A DNA stretch of 64,000 bases from an uncultured Alphaproteobacteria bacterium (lineage in GTDB: Bacteria > Pseudomonadota > Alphaproteobacteria > UBA2966): NCBI GenBank assembly GCA_958295725.1, contig OY282368.1:1882001-1946000 (forward strand), read 5' to 3'. Of the stretch, positions 54,193-62,432 are shown in pieces. The position numbers and the translations under genes were made by a program. The notes beneath the pieces were generated by a model. The model saw only the letters and a list, made by a program, of their open reading frames with translations. It was not told the DNA's origin and did not search any database. Every line of letters starts with the position of its first letter. Position 1 is the stretch's first letter.

Positions 54193-54349
54193 CCGGTCCG
54201 CCAGGCCCCGCCACGCCTTCCGGCCCGGGATGCGTCGAACCGGCTCGCCGCGCCCGGCTTCCGTCAACGCGGTCCCGATCGTCGCTTCCGGCATCGTCGC
54301 TCTCCCATGGGTCGATACGGGGACGATCTTCGAGGACTCTATGGAAACA

Positions 54350-55048
54350 CTAGGGCCAGACGGCGCGCGCGACCAGCGCCATGGCGAGGAACATCAACAG
54401 CAGCAGGCCGAACCTGCGGAAGGATTCGGGCTCCGCGCTCTCGAAACGCCGGTGGCCGATCCAGACCCCGAGGAACAGGATCGGCAAGCAGGCGGCGAGT
54501 CGCGAGAGCACCTCGCCGGTGACGAGCCCCTGGACGGCGAACGCGCCGGCCCCGGCCGCTCCCGTGCCGAGAAAGAACGTGATGATGGACGCGCGGCTGA
54601 TGGCGACGCCGATCGGCGAGGAGAAATAGAACAGCACGACGGCGGGCCCGACGAAGCCGACGCCGCCGTTCATCAACCCGGCGAACAGGCCGATGGCGAC
54701 CGTCGCGGCCTTGCCGGGCACCTTCTCGAGGGCGAACCCGCGCCAGAGGAGGGCCGTCGCGAGAAGCACGACGACCGCGACGACGACGCGCGCCGGGTCG
54801 ACCGGAAGCGATGCGAGGGCGTACACGCCGGCCGGCGTCGCGGCGAGCGTGCCGACGAGGAGCAGCCCGACGGACCGCCAGTCGATGCGTCGCCAGATGG
54901 CCGGCAGCAGGTGGACGCTCGAGACGATCTCGAACATCAACACCATGGGAACGACCTCCAGGGGCGGCAACAACAGCGACAGGCCCGTCACCCACAGCAT
55001 GGACGCGCCGAAGCCGCTGTAGCCCTTGACGACCGCGCCGACGAACAC
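54350..55048 (-). CDS. TauE/SafE (TSUP) family permease
   Basis: A membrane protein of at least 232 residues with seven or eight hydrophobic segments. VGAVVKGYSGFGASML near the N-terminus and GLMNGGVGFVGPAVVLFYF near 120-140 are the two repeats of the sulfite/sulfonate exporter family. The GTG at 55048 is the first usual start, but similarity seems to extend upstream; a CTG at 55111 preceded by AAGGTGA would add 21 residues and a full first helix. It is convergent with nothing and divergent from the molybdopterin gene. Confidence 0.85.
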   Translation of the reverse strand: MFVGAVVKGYSGFGASMLWVTGLSLLLPPLEVVPMVLMFEIVSSVHLLPAIWRRIDWRSVGLLLVGTLAATPAGVYALASLPVDPARVVVAVVVLLATALLWRGFALEKVPGKAATVAIGLFAGLMNGGVGFVGPAVVLFYFSSPIGVAISRASIITFFLGTGAAGAGAFAVQGLVTGEVLSRLAACLPILFLGVWIGHRRFESAEPESFRRFGLLLLMFLAMALVARAVWP

Positions 55049-55288
55049 GATCAGGACGAACGGCGCGAGGCCGATCGCGTCGACGCCGACGATATCGAGG
55101 ATGGTTCGCAGGGTTCACCTTCCGGGCTTCGGCCAAGGACGGCCAAGGACAACGTATGGGAACTACCAGCATAATCGGCCACGGCAAACATGCGCGGCGC
55201 GCCGTCTTGCCTTAATATGGCCGCCGACGACCGGACCGGCGCGGTTCGTCGCGCCGGGTCGGGAACGGGATCGCACGACGAGGCCGCC

Positions 55289-57343
55289 ATGACGACCGAA
55301 CTGCCGAGCGTCTGTCCGCTCGATTGTCCCGATACCTGCTCGCTCAGCGTGACCGTCGACGACGACCGGGTCGTCAAGGTGCGCGGCAGCGACGCCAACC
55401 CGTTCACGAGAGGGGTGCTCTGCAACAAGGTCGCGCGCTACTTCCCGGACTTCGCGCACGGCGAGAACCGGGTGCGCTATCCGCGAAAGCGCGTCGGCGC
55501 GAAGGGCGAAGGGGCGTTCGAACGCATCACCTGGGACGAGGCCATCGACATCGTCCATGACCGTTTCCGGGCCGCGATCGACCGCTACGGGCCCGAGGCG
55601 ATCATGCCGCTCAACTACGCCGGACCGCACGGCATGTTGATGTACGCGTCGATGGATCTGCGGTTCTTCCACAAGCTCGGCGCCAGCCTCGTCAACCGGC
55701 GCGCGCTCTGCGGCGGGATCAAGGCCGAGGCCTACGCGGGCACCTACGGCGACGCCCCCGGCATGAGGCCGGAACAGGTCGCGAACGCCGACCTGATCGT
55801 GGCGTGGGGAAACAACGTCACCTTTTCCAATCTCCATCTGATGCCCCAGATCAACGAGGCCAGGAGAGGCCGCGGCGCGAAGGTCGTCGTGGTCGACCCC
55901 AGGCGCGTCAAGGTCGCCGAGCAAGCCGACCTGCACCTCGCCTTGAGACCGGGGACCGACGTCGTCCTCGCCTTCGCCGTCGCCAACGAGCTGGAGCGAA
56001 CCGGCGGACTCGATCGCGATTTCATCTCCGCGCACGTGAAGGGGTTCGAGCCCTTCATGGAACGGGCGCGGCGATTTCCGGTGGAGAAGGCCGCGGACAT
56101 CTGCGGCCTTCCGGCCGCGGATATCCGAAGGTTCGCGGACCTCTACCGGGACACCGACAGGGCCATCATCTCCATCGGCAACGGGCTCGAGCGCAACAGA
56201 AACGGCGGTAGCGGCGTTCGCGCCGTCCTCGCGCTGCCGGCGCTCGCCGGCAAGTTCGGGCGGCGCGGGACGGGTCTCGTCGCCGGCGCCGGCAACGCGT
56301 TCCCCAAGACGCCGGCCAGGCTGGGACGTCCGGATCTGGTCCCGGAGGGGACGCGCACGATCAACATCCTCGACGTCGGGCGGCACCTCACGGCGGAAGA
56401 CATCGACCCGCCGCTCAAGGCCCTGTTCGTCTACAACCACAATCCGGTGATCGTGCACCCGGACCAGAACCTGATCCGGCGCGGGTTCGAGCGCGAGGAC
56501 GTGTTCATCGTCGGCTGCGACGTCGCCATGACCGACAGCCTGATGTACGCGGACGTCATCCTGCCCGCCTGCACGCATTTCGAGTACGCGGACCTGTATC
56601 CCGCCTACGGACATCACCATTTGCAGCGCGCCGAGCCGGTGATCCCCCCGGTGGGCGACTCGCTTCCCAACACGGAGATATTCCGCAGGCTCGCCGAGCG
56701 ATTCGGTTTCGACGACCCGATCTTCCGGGCCAGCGACGCGGAACTGATGGACGACGCGGTCGACGGTTCGGATCCGCGCATGAAGGGGATCAAGGGGAGC
56801 GAGCTTCCCCTGGCGACCGCGCTGCCGATGGAGTTCGGCGGGGAAGAGGCGATCCCCTTCCATAACGTCTTTCCCGGAACGCCGTCGGGAAAGGTCGAGC
56901 TGGACTCCGCATACCTGGCCGAGGCGTACGACGAGCCCGTGGCGTCCTATCGCCCGCTGAGGGCGACCCATCCGCTCGTCCTGATCACGCCGTCGTCGGA
57001 CAAGCGGATAACCTCCACCTTCGGAGGACTGAGGTGGAGCGACGAAACGCCGCCGCTGGAGATGCATCCCGACGATGCGGCCGCGCGCGGTCTTCGCGAT
57101 GGACAGTGGGTCCGGGTGTGGAACGAGCGGGGCGAGGCGCACCTGCCCCTCGCCGTCACGGACGAGGTGCGGCCCGGCGTGTGCTGTTCGGAAAAGGGGG
57201 CGTGGCTGCGGACCTCGGACAACATGCAGACGGTCAGCGCCCTGGCGCCGGCCACACATGCCGACCTCTGCGAGGGGGCCTGCTTCAACGATACCCGCGT
57301 CGAGGTGGCTCCTTGCGAGGTTTTCGCGAAAGCCGCCGAGTAG
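55289..57343 (+). CDS. Molybdopterin oxidoreductase (DMSO reductase superfamily)
   Basis: A 684-residue molybdenum enzyme. Cys9, Cys13, Cys17 and Cys45 (SVCPLDCPDTC and GVLCNKV) bind a 4Fe-4S cluster. VAWGNNVTFSN, VVVDPRR and YNHNPVIVHPDQN are the molybdopterin guanine dinucleotide contacts, and the C-terminal LITPSSDKRITSTFGG to FNDTRVEVAPC is the MopB cap. Cys141 (ALCGGIKAEAY) is near where the metal ligand falls. There is no Tat signal, so it is cytoplasmic. The electron acceptor and substrate are unknown; no partner subunits adjoin. Confidence 0.9.
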   Translation: MTTELPSVCPLDCPDTCSLSVTVDDDRVVKVRGSDANPFTRGVLCNKVARYFPDFAHGENRVRYPRKRVGAKGEGAFERITWDEAIDIVHDRFRAAIDRYGPEAIMPLNYAGPHGMLMYASMDLRFFHKLGASLVNRRALCGGIKAEAYAGTYGDAPGMRPEQVANADLIVAWGNNVTFSNLHLMPQINEARRGRGAKVVVVDPRRVKVAEQADLHLALRPGTDVVLAFAVANELERTGGLDRDFISAHVKGFEPFMERARRFPVEKAADICGLPAADIRRFADLYRDTDRAIISIGNGLERNRNGGSGVRAVLALPALAGKFGRRGTGLVAGAGNAFPKTPARLGRPDLVPEGTRTINILDVGRHLTAEDIDPPLKALFVYNHNPVIVHPDQNLIRRGFEREDVFIVGCDVAMTDSLMYADVILPACTHFEYADLYPAYGHHHLQRAEPVIPPVGDSLPNTEIFRRLAERFGFDDPIFRASDAELMDDAVDGSDPRMKGIKGSELPLATALPMEFGGEEAIPFHNVFPGTPSGKVELDSAYLAEAYDEPVASYRPLRATHPLVLITPSSDKRITSTFGGLRWSDETPPLEMHPDDAAARGLRDGQWVRVWNERGEAHLPLAVTDEVRPGVCCSEKGAWLRTSDNMQTVSALAPATHADLCEGACFNDTRVEVAPCEVFAKAAE

Positions 57344-57514
57344 GTTCGCGGGCCCCGTCTTTCCGTAACTATATGAATATACGCGGAAATATAGGACATC
57401 CGAAGAAGCGTGATTCCATCGGACATAACAATCAACACAATGGCAACACGGAGAGGCACTCCGGAACGAGATGCCGATTCCGGCGATCGCGCGACCCGTC
57501 AGGCCGAGAGCGGG

Positions 57515-57952
57515 TCAGGCCGCCTCGCCGACGGTCACGGTGACGCGCTTCCCCAACCGGCGCAGGGCACGATCGATCGTCGCGGCCTTGGTGCCGTGTC
57601 CCGGGTTCAGCATGCGCCGCACCTCGCTCTCGGCGATGTCGAGGTCGCGAGCAAGACGGCGCTGCGAAACCCCGGCCTGGCGCCAAGCCTCATAGAGCGC
57701 CGCCTTCAACGCCATCTGCACCGGCGGAACGACCAGGGGCCGCCCCTTGCCGGCGCGCGAAGGCTCGGGCAGGTCCTTTCCCTCCCGAATAGCGGTCGCG
57801 ATCAGTTCGCGCAGCAAATCCCTGGCTTCGGCCAGCGCCTCGTCCCGGGTGGCGCCGTCCGTCGCGCCCCAGCCGAAGTCCGGGAACGTGACGACGAACC
57901 GGTCGTCTGCGTCGCGTTCGACCTCGGCGGGATAGTTGTAGGTGTCAGGCAT
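57515..57952 (-). CDS. hicB: HicB-family antitoxin with HTH domain
   Basis: A 145-residue antitoxin. The N-terminal 60 residues are the degraded RNase-H fold of HicB (YPAEVERDADDRFVVTFPDF), and the C-terminus is an XRE-like helix-turn-helix (QAGVSQRRLARDLDIAESEV). It neutralises the HicA toxin encoded 44 bases upstream and should repress the pair's promoter. Confidence 0.92.
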   Translation of the reverse strand: MPDTYNYPAEVERDADDRFVVTFPDFGWGATDGATRDEALAEARDLLRELIATAIREGKDLPEPSRAGKGRPLVVPPVQMALKAALYEAWRQAGVSQRRLARDLDIAESEVRRMLNPGHGTKAATIDRALRRLGKRVTVTVGEAA

Positions 57953-57996
57953 GTGTTCGGTCCTCCCAGGCAGTGACGCTTCCGTCGTTCCGTCCC

Positions 57997-58209
57997 CTAG
58001 AAATCGTCGCCGTCGATCCCAAGGTCGGCGAGCATCTTGGCGATCAGTCCCTTGCCGATCTCCTTCTTCCGGTCCTTGACGGTCGTCCTACGATCGCCCG
58101 CGTAGAGCGTTCCATGCGACCCGGCGCCTTCGGAAGCCACGAAGCGCACTTCCAGATTCCGGCTCCGCGCCCATTTGCGCACCCTCGCGATGAACCGCCG
58201 CCCGTTCAT
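57997..58209 (-). CDS. hicA: HicA-family mRNA interferase toxin
   Basis: A 70-residue double-stranded-RNA-binding-fold toxin. His32 in EGAGSHGTLYAG is the catalytic histidine of the family; ARSRNLEVRFVASEG and KGLIAKMLADLGI frame it. It cleaves mRNA when free of HicB. The ATG at 58209 gives a normal size; the longer frame upstream has no similarity. First gene of the toxin-antitoxin operon. Confidence 0.9.
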   Translation of the reverse strand: MNGRRFIARVRKWARSRNLEVRFVASEGAGSHGTLYAGDRRTTVKDRKKEIGKGLIAKMLADLGIDGDDF

Positions 58210-58489
58210 GCGGTCATTGTGCGAACCGGCGCCGATACCGGTCAAGGATAGCTGCGTACATTTTCGAGCGCAATCGTTTGTCCGTGTTCGATGACCCTTC
58301 GAACCGGGTTCGACCCGTGCGGCCGCTCCGCGACCGCCGGCCGCGGGTGTCTCCCGGCACCTTCGCTCCCGCACACGCGCCGTCCATGGAATCCGGCCCG
58401 CGCCTACCCCCGTGACACCGCGCCGCCGTCATCGCCGGCCGACGCGCCTCGCGCCGCGGAGAGGAAGGGCCGGGCCGCCACGCGACCGG

Positions 58490-58681
58490 TTACAACCGGG
58501 TGACCCGGTCCGGCGTTCCGTTCAGCGTTTCCGCGCAGAACTCGAAAGCGTCCGCCTCGGCGGCCTCCGAAGTGGGGTAGGTGCCGCTCATCTGGATCCG
58601 GTTGCCGTTCCGCCAGACCGACCACATGTAGTCCGTCGATCCGTCGGGGTCGGTCCAGCGTTCGACGATCACCTCCAGCAT
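58490..58681 (-). CDS. Small hypothetical protein
   Basis: A 63-residue acidic protein beginning MLEVIVERWTDPDGSTDYMW. Its alternating strand pattern and RNGNRIQMSG turn suggest a small beta sheet followed by a helix (SEAAEADAFEFCAETL). I do not recognise it, but composition and codon pattern look like those of a real gene. AGGGGG lies eleven bases upstream of the ATG. Confidence 0.6.
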   Translation of the reverse strand: MLEVIVERWTDPDGSTDYMWSVWRNGNRIQMSGTYPTSEAAEADAFEFCAETLNGTPDRVTRL

Positions 58682-58764
58682 GAGCTATCGAGCCCCCTGC
58701 CCTGCAACGTCGTGGAAGGAACAGAGTATGAGTATATGCCCGGAACGTCGCGCCGTCGGCGGCG

Positions 58765-58833
58765 ATGGCGAGCATGACCGGGGAACCGTTCCGGCTCGAT
58801 GGCGATGTCGCCGTGGTTACCGGCGGCGCGTCA
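58765..58833 (+). pseudogene. Fragment of a short-chain dehydrogenase gene
   Basis: A start followed by EPFRLDGDVAVVTGGAS, the first strand and start of the nucleotide-binding loop of SDR enzymes, after which similarity ends abruptly. Only about 20 codons remain. It lies between the small hypothetical gene and the trans-sulfuration genes and marks an old deletion or rearrangement. Confidence 0.6.
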
Positions 58834-58879
58834 CACGATCGCCGGCGAGATAGCGGGTCCGAACGTCCCGGTCGATCCG

Positions 58880-60028
58880 CTAGGCCTCCGCCTTGTCGAG
58901 CGCCTGGGACAGGTCGGCGACGATGTCGTCGGCGTCCTCGATGCCGACGGAGAGGCGGACGAGCCCGTCGGTCAGTCCGCGGGCGTGGCGTTCCTCCGCC
59001 GGCACGTCGACGTGGGTCATGGTCGCCGGATGGGTGATCATGGTCTCCACCGCGCCGAGGCTTTCCGCCAGACTGCAAAGCTCCAACGAGTTCATCAGGG
59101 TCTTGCCGGCGGCGATGCCTCCCGTCAGCTCGAAGGAGATCATGCCGGAGAAACCGGACATCTGGGCCGTGGCGACGTCGTGCTGGGGATGGGACGCGAG
59201 TCCGGGATAGGCGACCCGCGCCACCTTGTCGTGCGCCTCCAGAAATTCGGCGACCTTGCGGGCGTTCGCCGCGTGGCGCTCCATGCGCAGGTGCAGGGTC
59301 TTGACGCCAAGCAGCGTCAGCCAGCAGTCGAAGGGGCTCGACACGGCGCCGACGCTCTTCTGCAGGAACTTGAGCCGGTCGCGGATATCCTCGCGGTCGG
59401 TGACGACGATTCCGCCGATGATCTGGTTGTGGCCGCTCAGGTACTTGGTCGCCGAATGCACGACGATATCGGCGCCGTACTCCAGCGGCCGGAGGAAGAC
59501 CGGCGTCGCGAACGTCGAATCGACGGCGTAGATCAGATCGTGCTCCCTGGCGATCTCCGCCATGGCGGCGAGGTCGGTGACCTTGAGCAGGGGGTTCGTC
59601 GGCGTCTCGATCCACAGCATCCCGGTCTCGGGCCGCACCGCCTGCCGCACCGTCTCCGGTTGCGAGGAATCGACGTAGGTGACGCCGATGCCGTGACGGG
59701 ACAGCACACGGTCGAACAGGCGCGTCACGCCGCCGTAGACATCGTCCGTGCAGACCACGTGATCGCCCGAATCGAGTGTTCTCAGGCAGCTATCCACCGC
59801 CGACATGCCGCTCGCGAAGCTGATGCCGTGCGCGCCCCCCTCGATCGCCGCGAGATTGTCCTCGAGCACCTGGCGCGTCGGGTTCGACGACCGCGTGTAG
59901 TCGAAACCCTTGTCGCGGCCGACCCCGTCGAGGACGTAGGTCGCGGTCTCGTAGATCGGCGGGACGATCGACCCGGTCGCGGGATCGGGCGCGATGCCGG
60001 CGTGGACGATGGTGGTGTCGCGTTTCAA
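58880..60028 (-). CDS. Cystathionine gamma-synthase/gamma-lyase family enzyme
   Basis: A 382-residue PLP enzyme of trans-sulfuration. The Schiff-base lysine is in SATKYLSGH, YTRSSNPTRQVLE gives the Tyr/Arg contacts and VHAGIAPDP opens the protein as usual. With cystathionine beta-synthase directly upstream, a gamma-lyase making cysteine is likely; gamma-synthase remains possible. The TTG at 60028 has an ideal GGGAGGA ribosome site; an ATG at 60067 overlapping the CBS stop is the alternative. Confidence 0.9.
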   Translation of the reverse strand: MKRDTTIVHAGIAPDPATGSIVPPIYETATYVLDGVGRDKGFDYTRSSNPTRQVLEDNLAAIEGGAHGISFASGMSAVDSCLRTLDSGDHVVCTDDVYGGVTRLFDRVLSRHGIGVTYVDSSQPETVRQAVRPETGMLWIETPTNPLLKVTDLAAMAEIAREHDLIYAVDSTFATPVFLRPLEYGADIVVHSATKYLSGHNQIIGGIVVTDREDIRDRLKFLQKSVGAVSSPFDCWLTLLGVKTLHLRMERHAANARKVAEFLEAHDKVARVAYPGLASHPQHDVATAQMSGFSGMISFELTGGIAAGKTLMNSLELCSLAESLGAVETMITHPATMTHVDVPAEERHARGLTDGLVRLSVGIEDADDIVADLSQALDKAEA

Positions 60029-60063
60029 TGCATGTCCTCCCGCGGTCCCTTCCGGGCCCTGGT

Positions 60064-61437
60064 TCATTTCAGCGATTTGCGGCGGTGGTAGTTGAGATAG
60101 TCGGCGATCGTGATCAGGCCGTGGAACTGATCGTCGTCCACCACCAGCACGACGCGGCCGGCCCGGAAGGTGTGCATCAACTCGTCGACCGGGGTGTCGG
60201 GCGCCACCAGCTCCAGCCGGTCGACCATGTGTTCGGAGCAGAGCTCCTCGAAGCGGTCCTCCCGGTTGTGGACGGCGATCAGCAGGTCCGACTCGTCGAT
60301 GATCCCGACGATCCGGTCTCCGTCGAGAACCGGGAGCTGCGACACGTCGTACATGCGCATACGGCCGTAGGCGTTCAGCAGCGTATCCCGGGGCGTCACC
60401 GAGATCACGCCGCCGTCCTCGGCCCGGCGGGTGATGAGGTCGCGGAGGTCGCCATAGGTCTCGCGCTCCATGAACCCCTGGTCGAGCATCCAGTAGTCGT
60501 TGAACATCTTCGAGAGGTACTTGTTTCCGGAGTCGCAGATGAACGTCACGACGCGCTTGGGTTCCGTCTGCCTGCGGCAGTAAACGAGAGCGGCCTTGAC
60601 CAGGCAACCGGACGAGGAGCCCGCGAAAATCCCTTCCTTCAGCAGGAGCTCGCGCGCCGTGTTGAGGCTGTCCCGGTCGGACACGACGACAGCTTCCGAG
60701 GCGACGTCCAGGTCGGCGTTCCCGGGCACGAAGTCCTCGCCCATGCCCTCGACCAGCCAGGAGCCGGCATCGCCCTGGATCTCGCCGGTCCGCACGACGT
60801 CCGCCAGAACCGACCCCTCCGGATCGGCGAGGACCATGTCGATATCCGGATCGACGCCTTGCAGAAACCGGCCGACCCCGGTCAGCGTCCCCCCCGAGCC
60901 CACGCCGCAGACGACGGCATCGACGTCGCGGTCCATCTGCTCCCAGATCTCGGGACCCGTGCCCTCGCGGTGCGCCTCGGGGTTGGCCGGGTTCTCGAAC
61001 TGGTTGATCCAGAGCGATCCGGGAATCTCCCTTTCCAGGCGCTCCGCGACGTCCTGGTAGTAGTCGGGGTGGCCGCGCCCGACATCGGACCGCGTGGTGA
61101 TGACCCGCGCCCCCATGGCGCGGAGGTGGAAGATCTTCTCCTGACTCATCTTGTCGGGGAGGATCAGGATCAGCTTGTAGCCCTTGAGAGCGGCCACGAG
61201 GGCGAGCCCCAGGCCGGTATTGCCGGCCGTCGCCTCGATCAACGTGGCGCCGGGCGCGATGCGGCCCGATTCCTCGGCCTCCTCGATCATGGACAACCCG
61301 ATCCGGTCCTTGATCGAGCCGCCCGGGTTCTGGGACTCCATCTTGACGAAGAGTCGGCAGGGCCCGGTGTCGAAATTCCGCAACTCGACGATCGGGGTGT
61401 TGCCGATCAGCTCGAGGATGTTCCTGTGGGTGGGCAT
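60064..61437 (-). CDS. Cystathionine beta-synthase
   Basis: A 457-residue fold-type II PLP enzyme joining homocysteine and serine. Lys43 (NPGGSIKDRIG) binds PLP, EATAGNTGLGLA is the substrate loop and GVGSGGTLTG the phosphate loop. Two C-terminal CBS domains (about 335-457) bind a regulatory nucleotide such as AdoMet. There is no N-terminal heme domain. The ATG at 61437 is the family start. It forms an operon with the downstream CGS/CGL gene. Confidence 0.92.
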   Translation of the reverse strand: MPTHRNILELIGNTPIVELRNFDTGPCRLFVKMESQNPGGSIKDRIGLSMIEEAEESGRIAPGATLIEATAGNTGLGLALVAALKGYKLILILPDKMSQEKIFHLRAMGARVITTRSDVGRGHPDYYQDVAERLEREIPGSLWINQFENPANPEAHREGTGPEIWEQMDRDVDAVVCGVGSGGTLTGVGRFLQGVDPDIDMVLADPEGSVLADVVRTGEIQGDAGSWLVEGMGEDFVPGNADLDVASEAVVVSDRDSLNTARELLLKEGIFAGSSSGCLVKAALVYCRRQTEPKRVVTFICDSGNKYLSKMFNDYWMLDQGFMERETYGDLRDLITRRAEDGGVISVTPRDTLLNAYGRMRMYDVSQLPVLDGDRIVGIIDESDLLIAVHNREDRFEELCSEHMVDRLELVAPDTPVDELMHTFRAGRVVLVVDDDQFHGLITIADYLNYHRRKSLK

Positions 61438-61605
61438 GAAAGGGATTCCGGTCGATGGAGGCTCCAAACGCGGACCGACGCAGAATGCCAACGGGACGGG
61501 AGCGCCGCAAGCGCGTGGATGCCGTATCGGGAAATCGTTTCTCGATCCCCCCGGGCTCGACCCCGACGCAATGCGGTCCCCGGGCGCGCCGGAAGGTGGG
61601 GAGAC

Positions 61606-62370
61606 CTATGCCGCGGCGGTGCCGCCGTCGAACGTCGACGCGATCAGGAACTCGCGATTCCCCTCGGGTCCCCGGACAGGACTCTCGGCAACCCCCACTG
61701 TCCGCCAACCGGACCGGCGCTCGATAAAGCGCCGGATCCGCTCGCATACTTCGTCGTGCAGGACGGGATCGCGGACGACTCCTTTCTTTCCCACCTGATC
61801 CCGACGGACCTCGAACTGGGGCTTGATCAGAGCGACGAGCGCGGCGGGAGACGATGCCAGCTCCATCGCCGGCGGCAGCACGAGTTCGAGACCGATGAAG
61901 CTCGCGTCGCAGACGATCAGATCGACGGGTTCGGGGACGTGCTCCCGCGACAGGTAGCGGGCGTTGGTGCGTTCCAGGACCACCACCCGATCGTCCTGCC
62001 GCAGCTTCCAGGCGAGTTGACCGTGACCGACATCGACGGCATAGACCCTGCGGGCGCCCCCTTCGAGCAGCACGTCCGTGAAGCCGCCCGTCGAGGCGCC
62101 GATATCGACCGCGACGGCGCCCGACGCGGAGAGCCTGAAGCGCTCCAGGGCGTGCGCCAGCTTGACGCCGCCCCGGCTCACCCAGGGATGCGGTGCGCTC
62201 CTGGCGGTCAGCGGCGCGTCGCGGGAAAGCGCGACGCCGGGCTTGTCGATCCGCCGCCCGTCGGTGAACACGTCGCCGGCCATGACCAGCGCCCTCGCCT
62301 TCTCGCGGGACGCCGCAAGTCCCCGCTCCACGAGCAGCCGGTCGACCCGAACCTTTGCCGACCTGGCCAT
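61606..62370 (-). CDS. tlyA: TlyA-family rRNA 2'-O-methyltransferase
   Basis: A 254-residue protein: an S4 RNA-binding domain (1-65, VRVDRLLVERGLAASREKA) followed by a Rossmann methyltransferase with AVDIGASTGGFTDVLL as the AdoMet loop and CDASFIGLELVLP, LIKPQFEV downstream. TlyA enzymes methylate 16S/23S rRNA. It lies 62 bases after dxs, a neighbourhood common in alphaproteobacteria. Confidence 0.93.
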   Translation of the reverse strand: MARSAKVRVDRLLVERGLAASREKARALVMAGDVFTDGRRIDKPGVALSRDAPLTARSAPHPWVSRGGVKLAHALERFRLSASGAVAVDIGASTGGFTDVLLEGGARRVYAVDVGHGQLAWKLRQDDRVVVLERTNARYLSREHVPEPVDLIVCDASFIGLELVLPPAMELASSPAALVALIKPQFEVRRDQVGKKGVVRDPVLHDEVCERIRRFIERRSGWRTVGVAESPVRGPEGNREFLIASTFDGGTAAA

Positions 62371-62432
62371 GCGCGCGGTTTCACGCCGGGATCGAACGGA
62401 ACCGGGAGAGACGAACGGCCCCGTCCGGGCGC

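Noticed and set aside
54339..55187. A 282-residue minus-strand protein in another frame over the TauE/SafE gene
   Set aside because: It is Arg-rich without membrane segments; the overlapping frame has both TSUP repeats.
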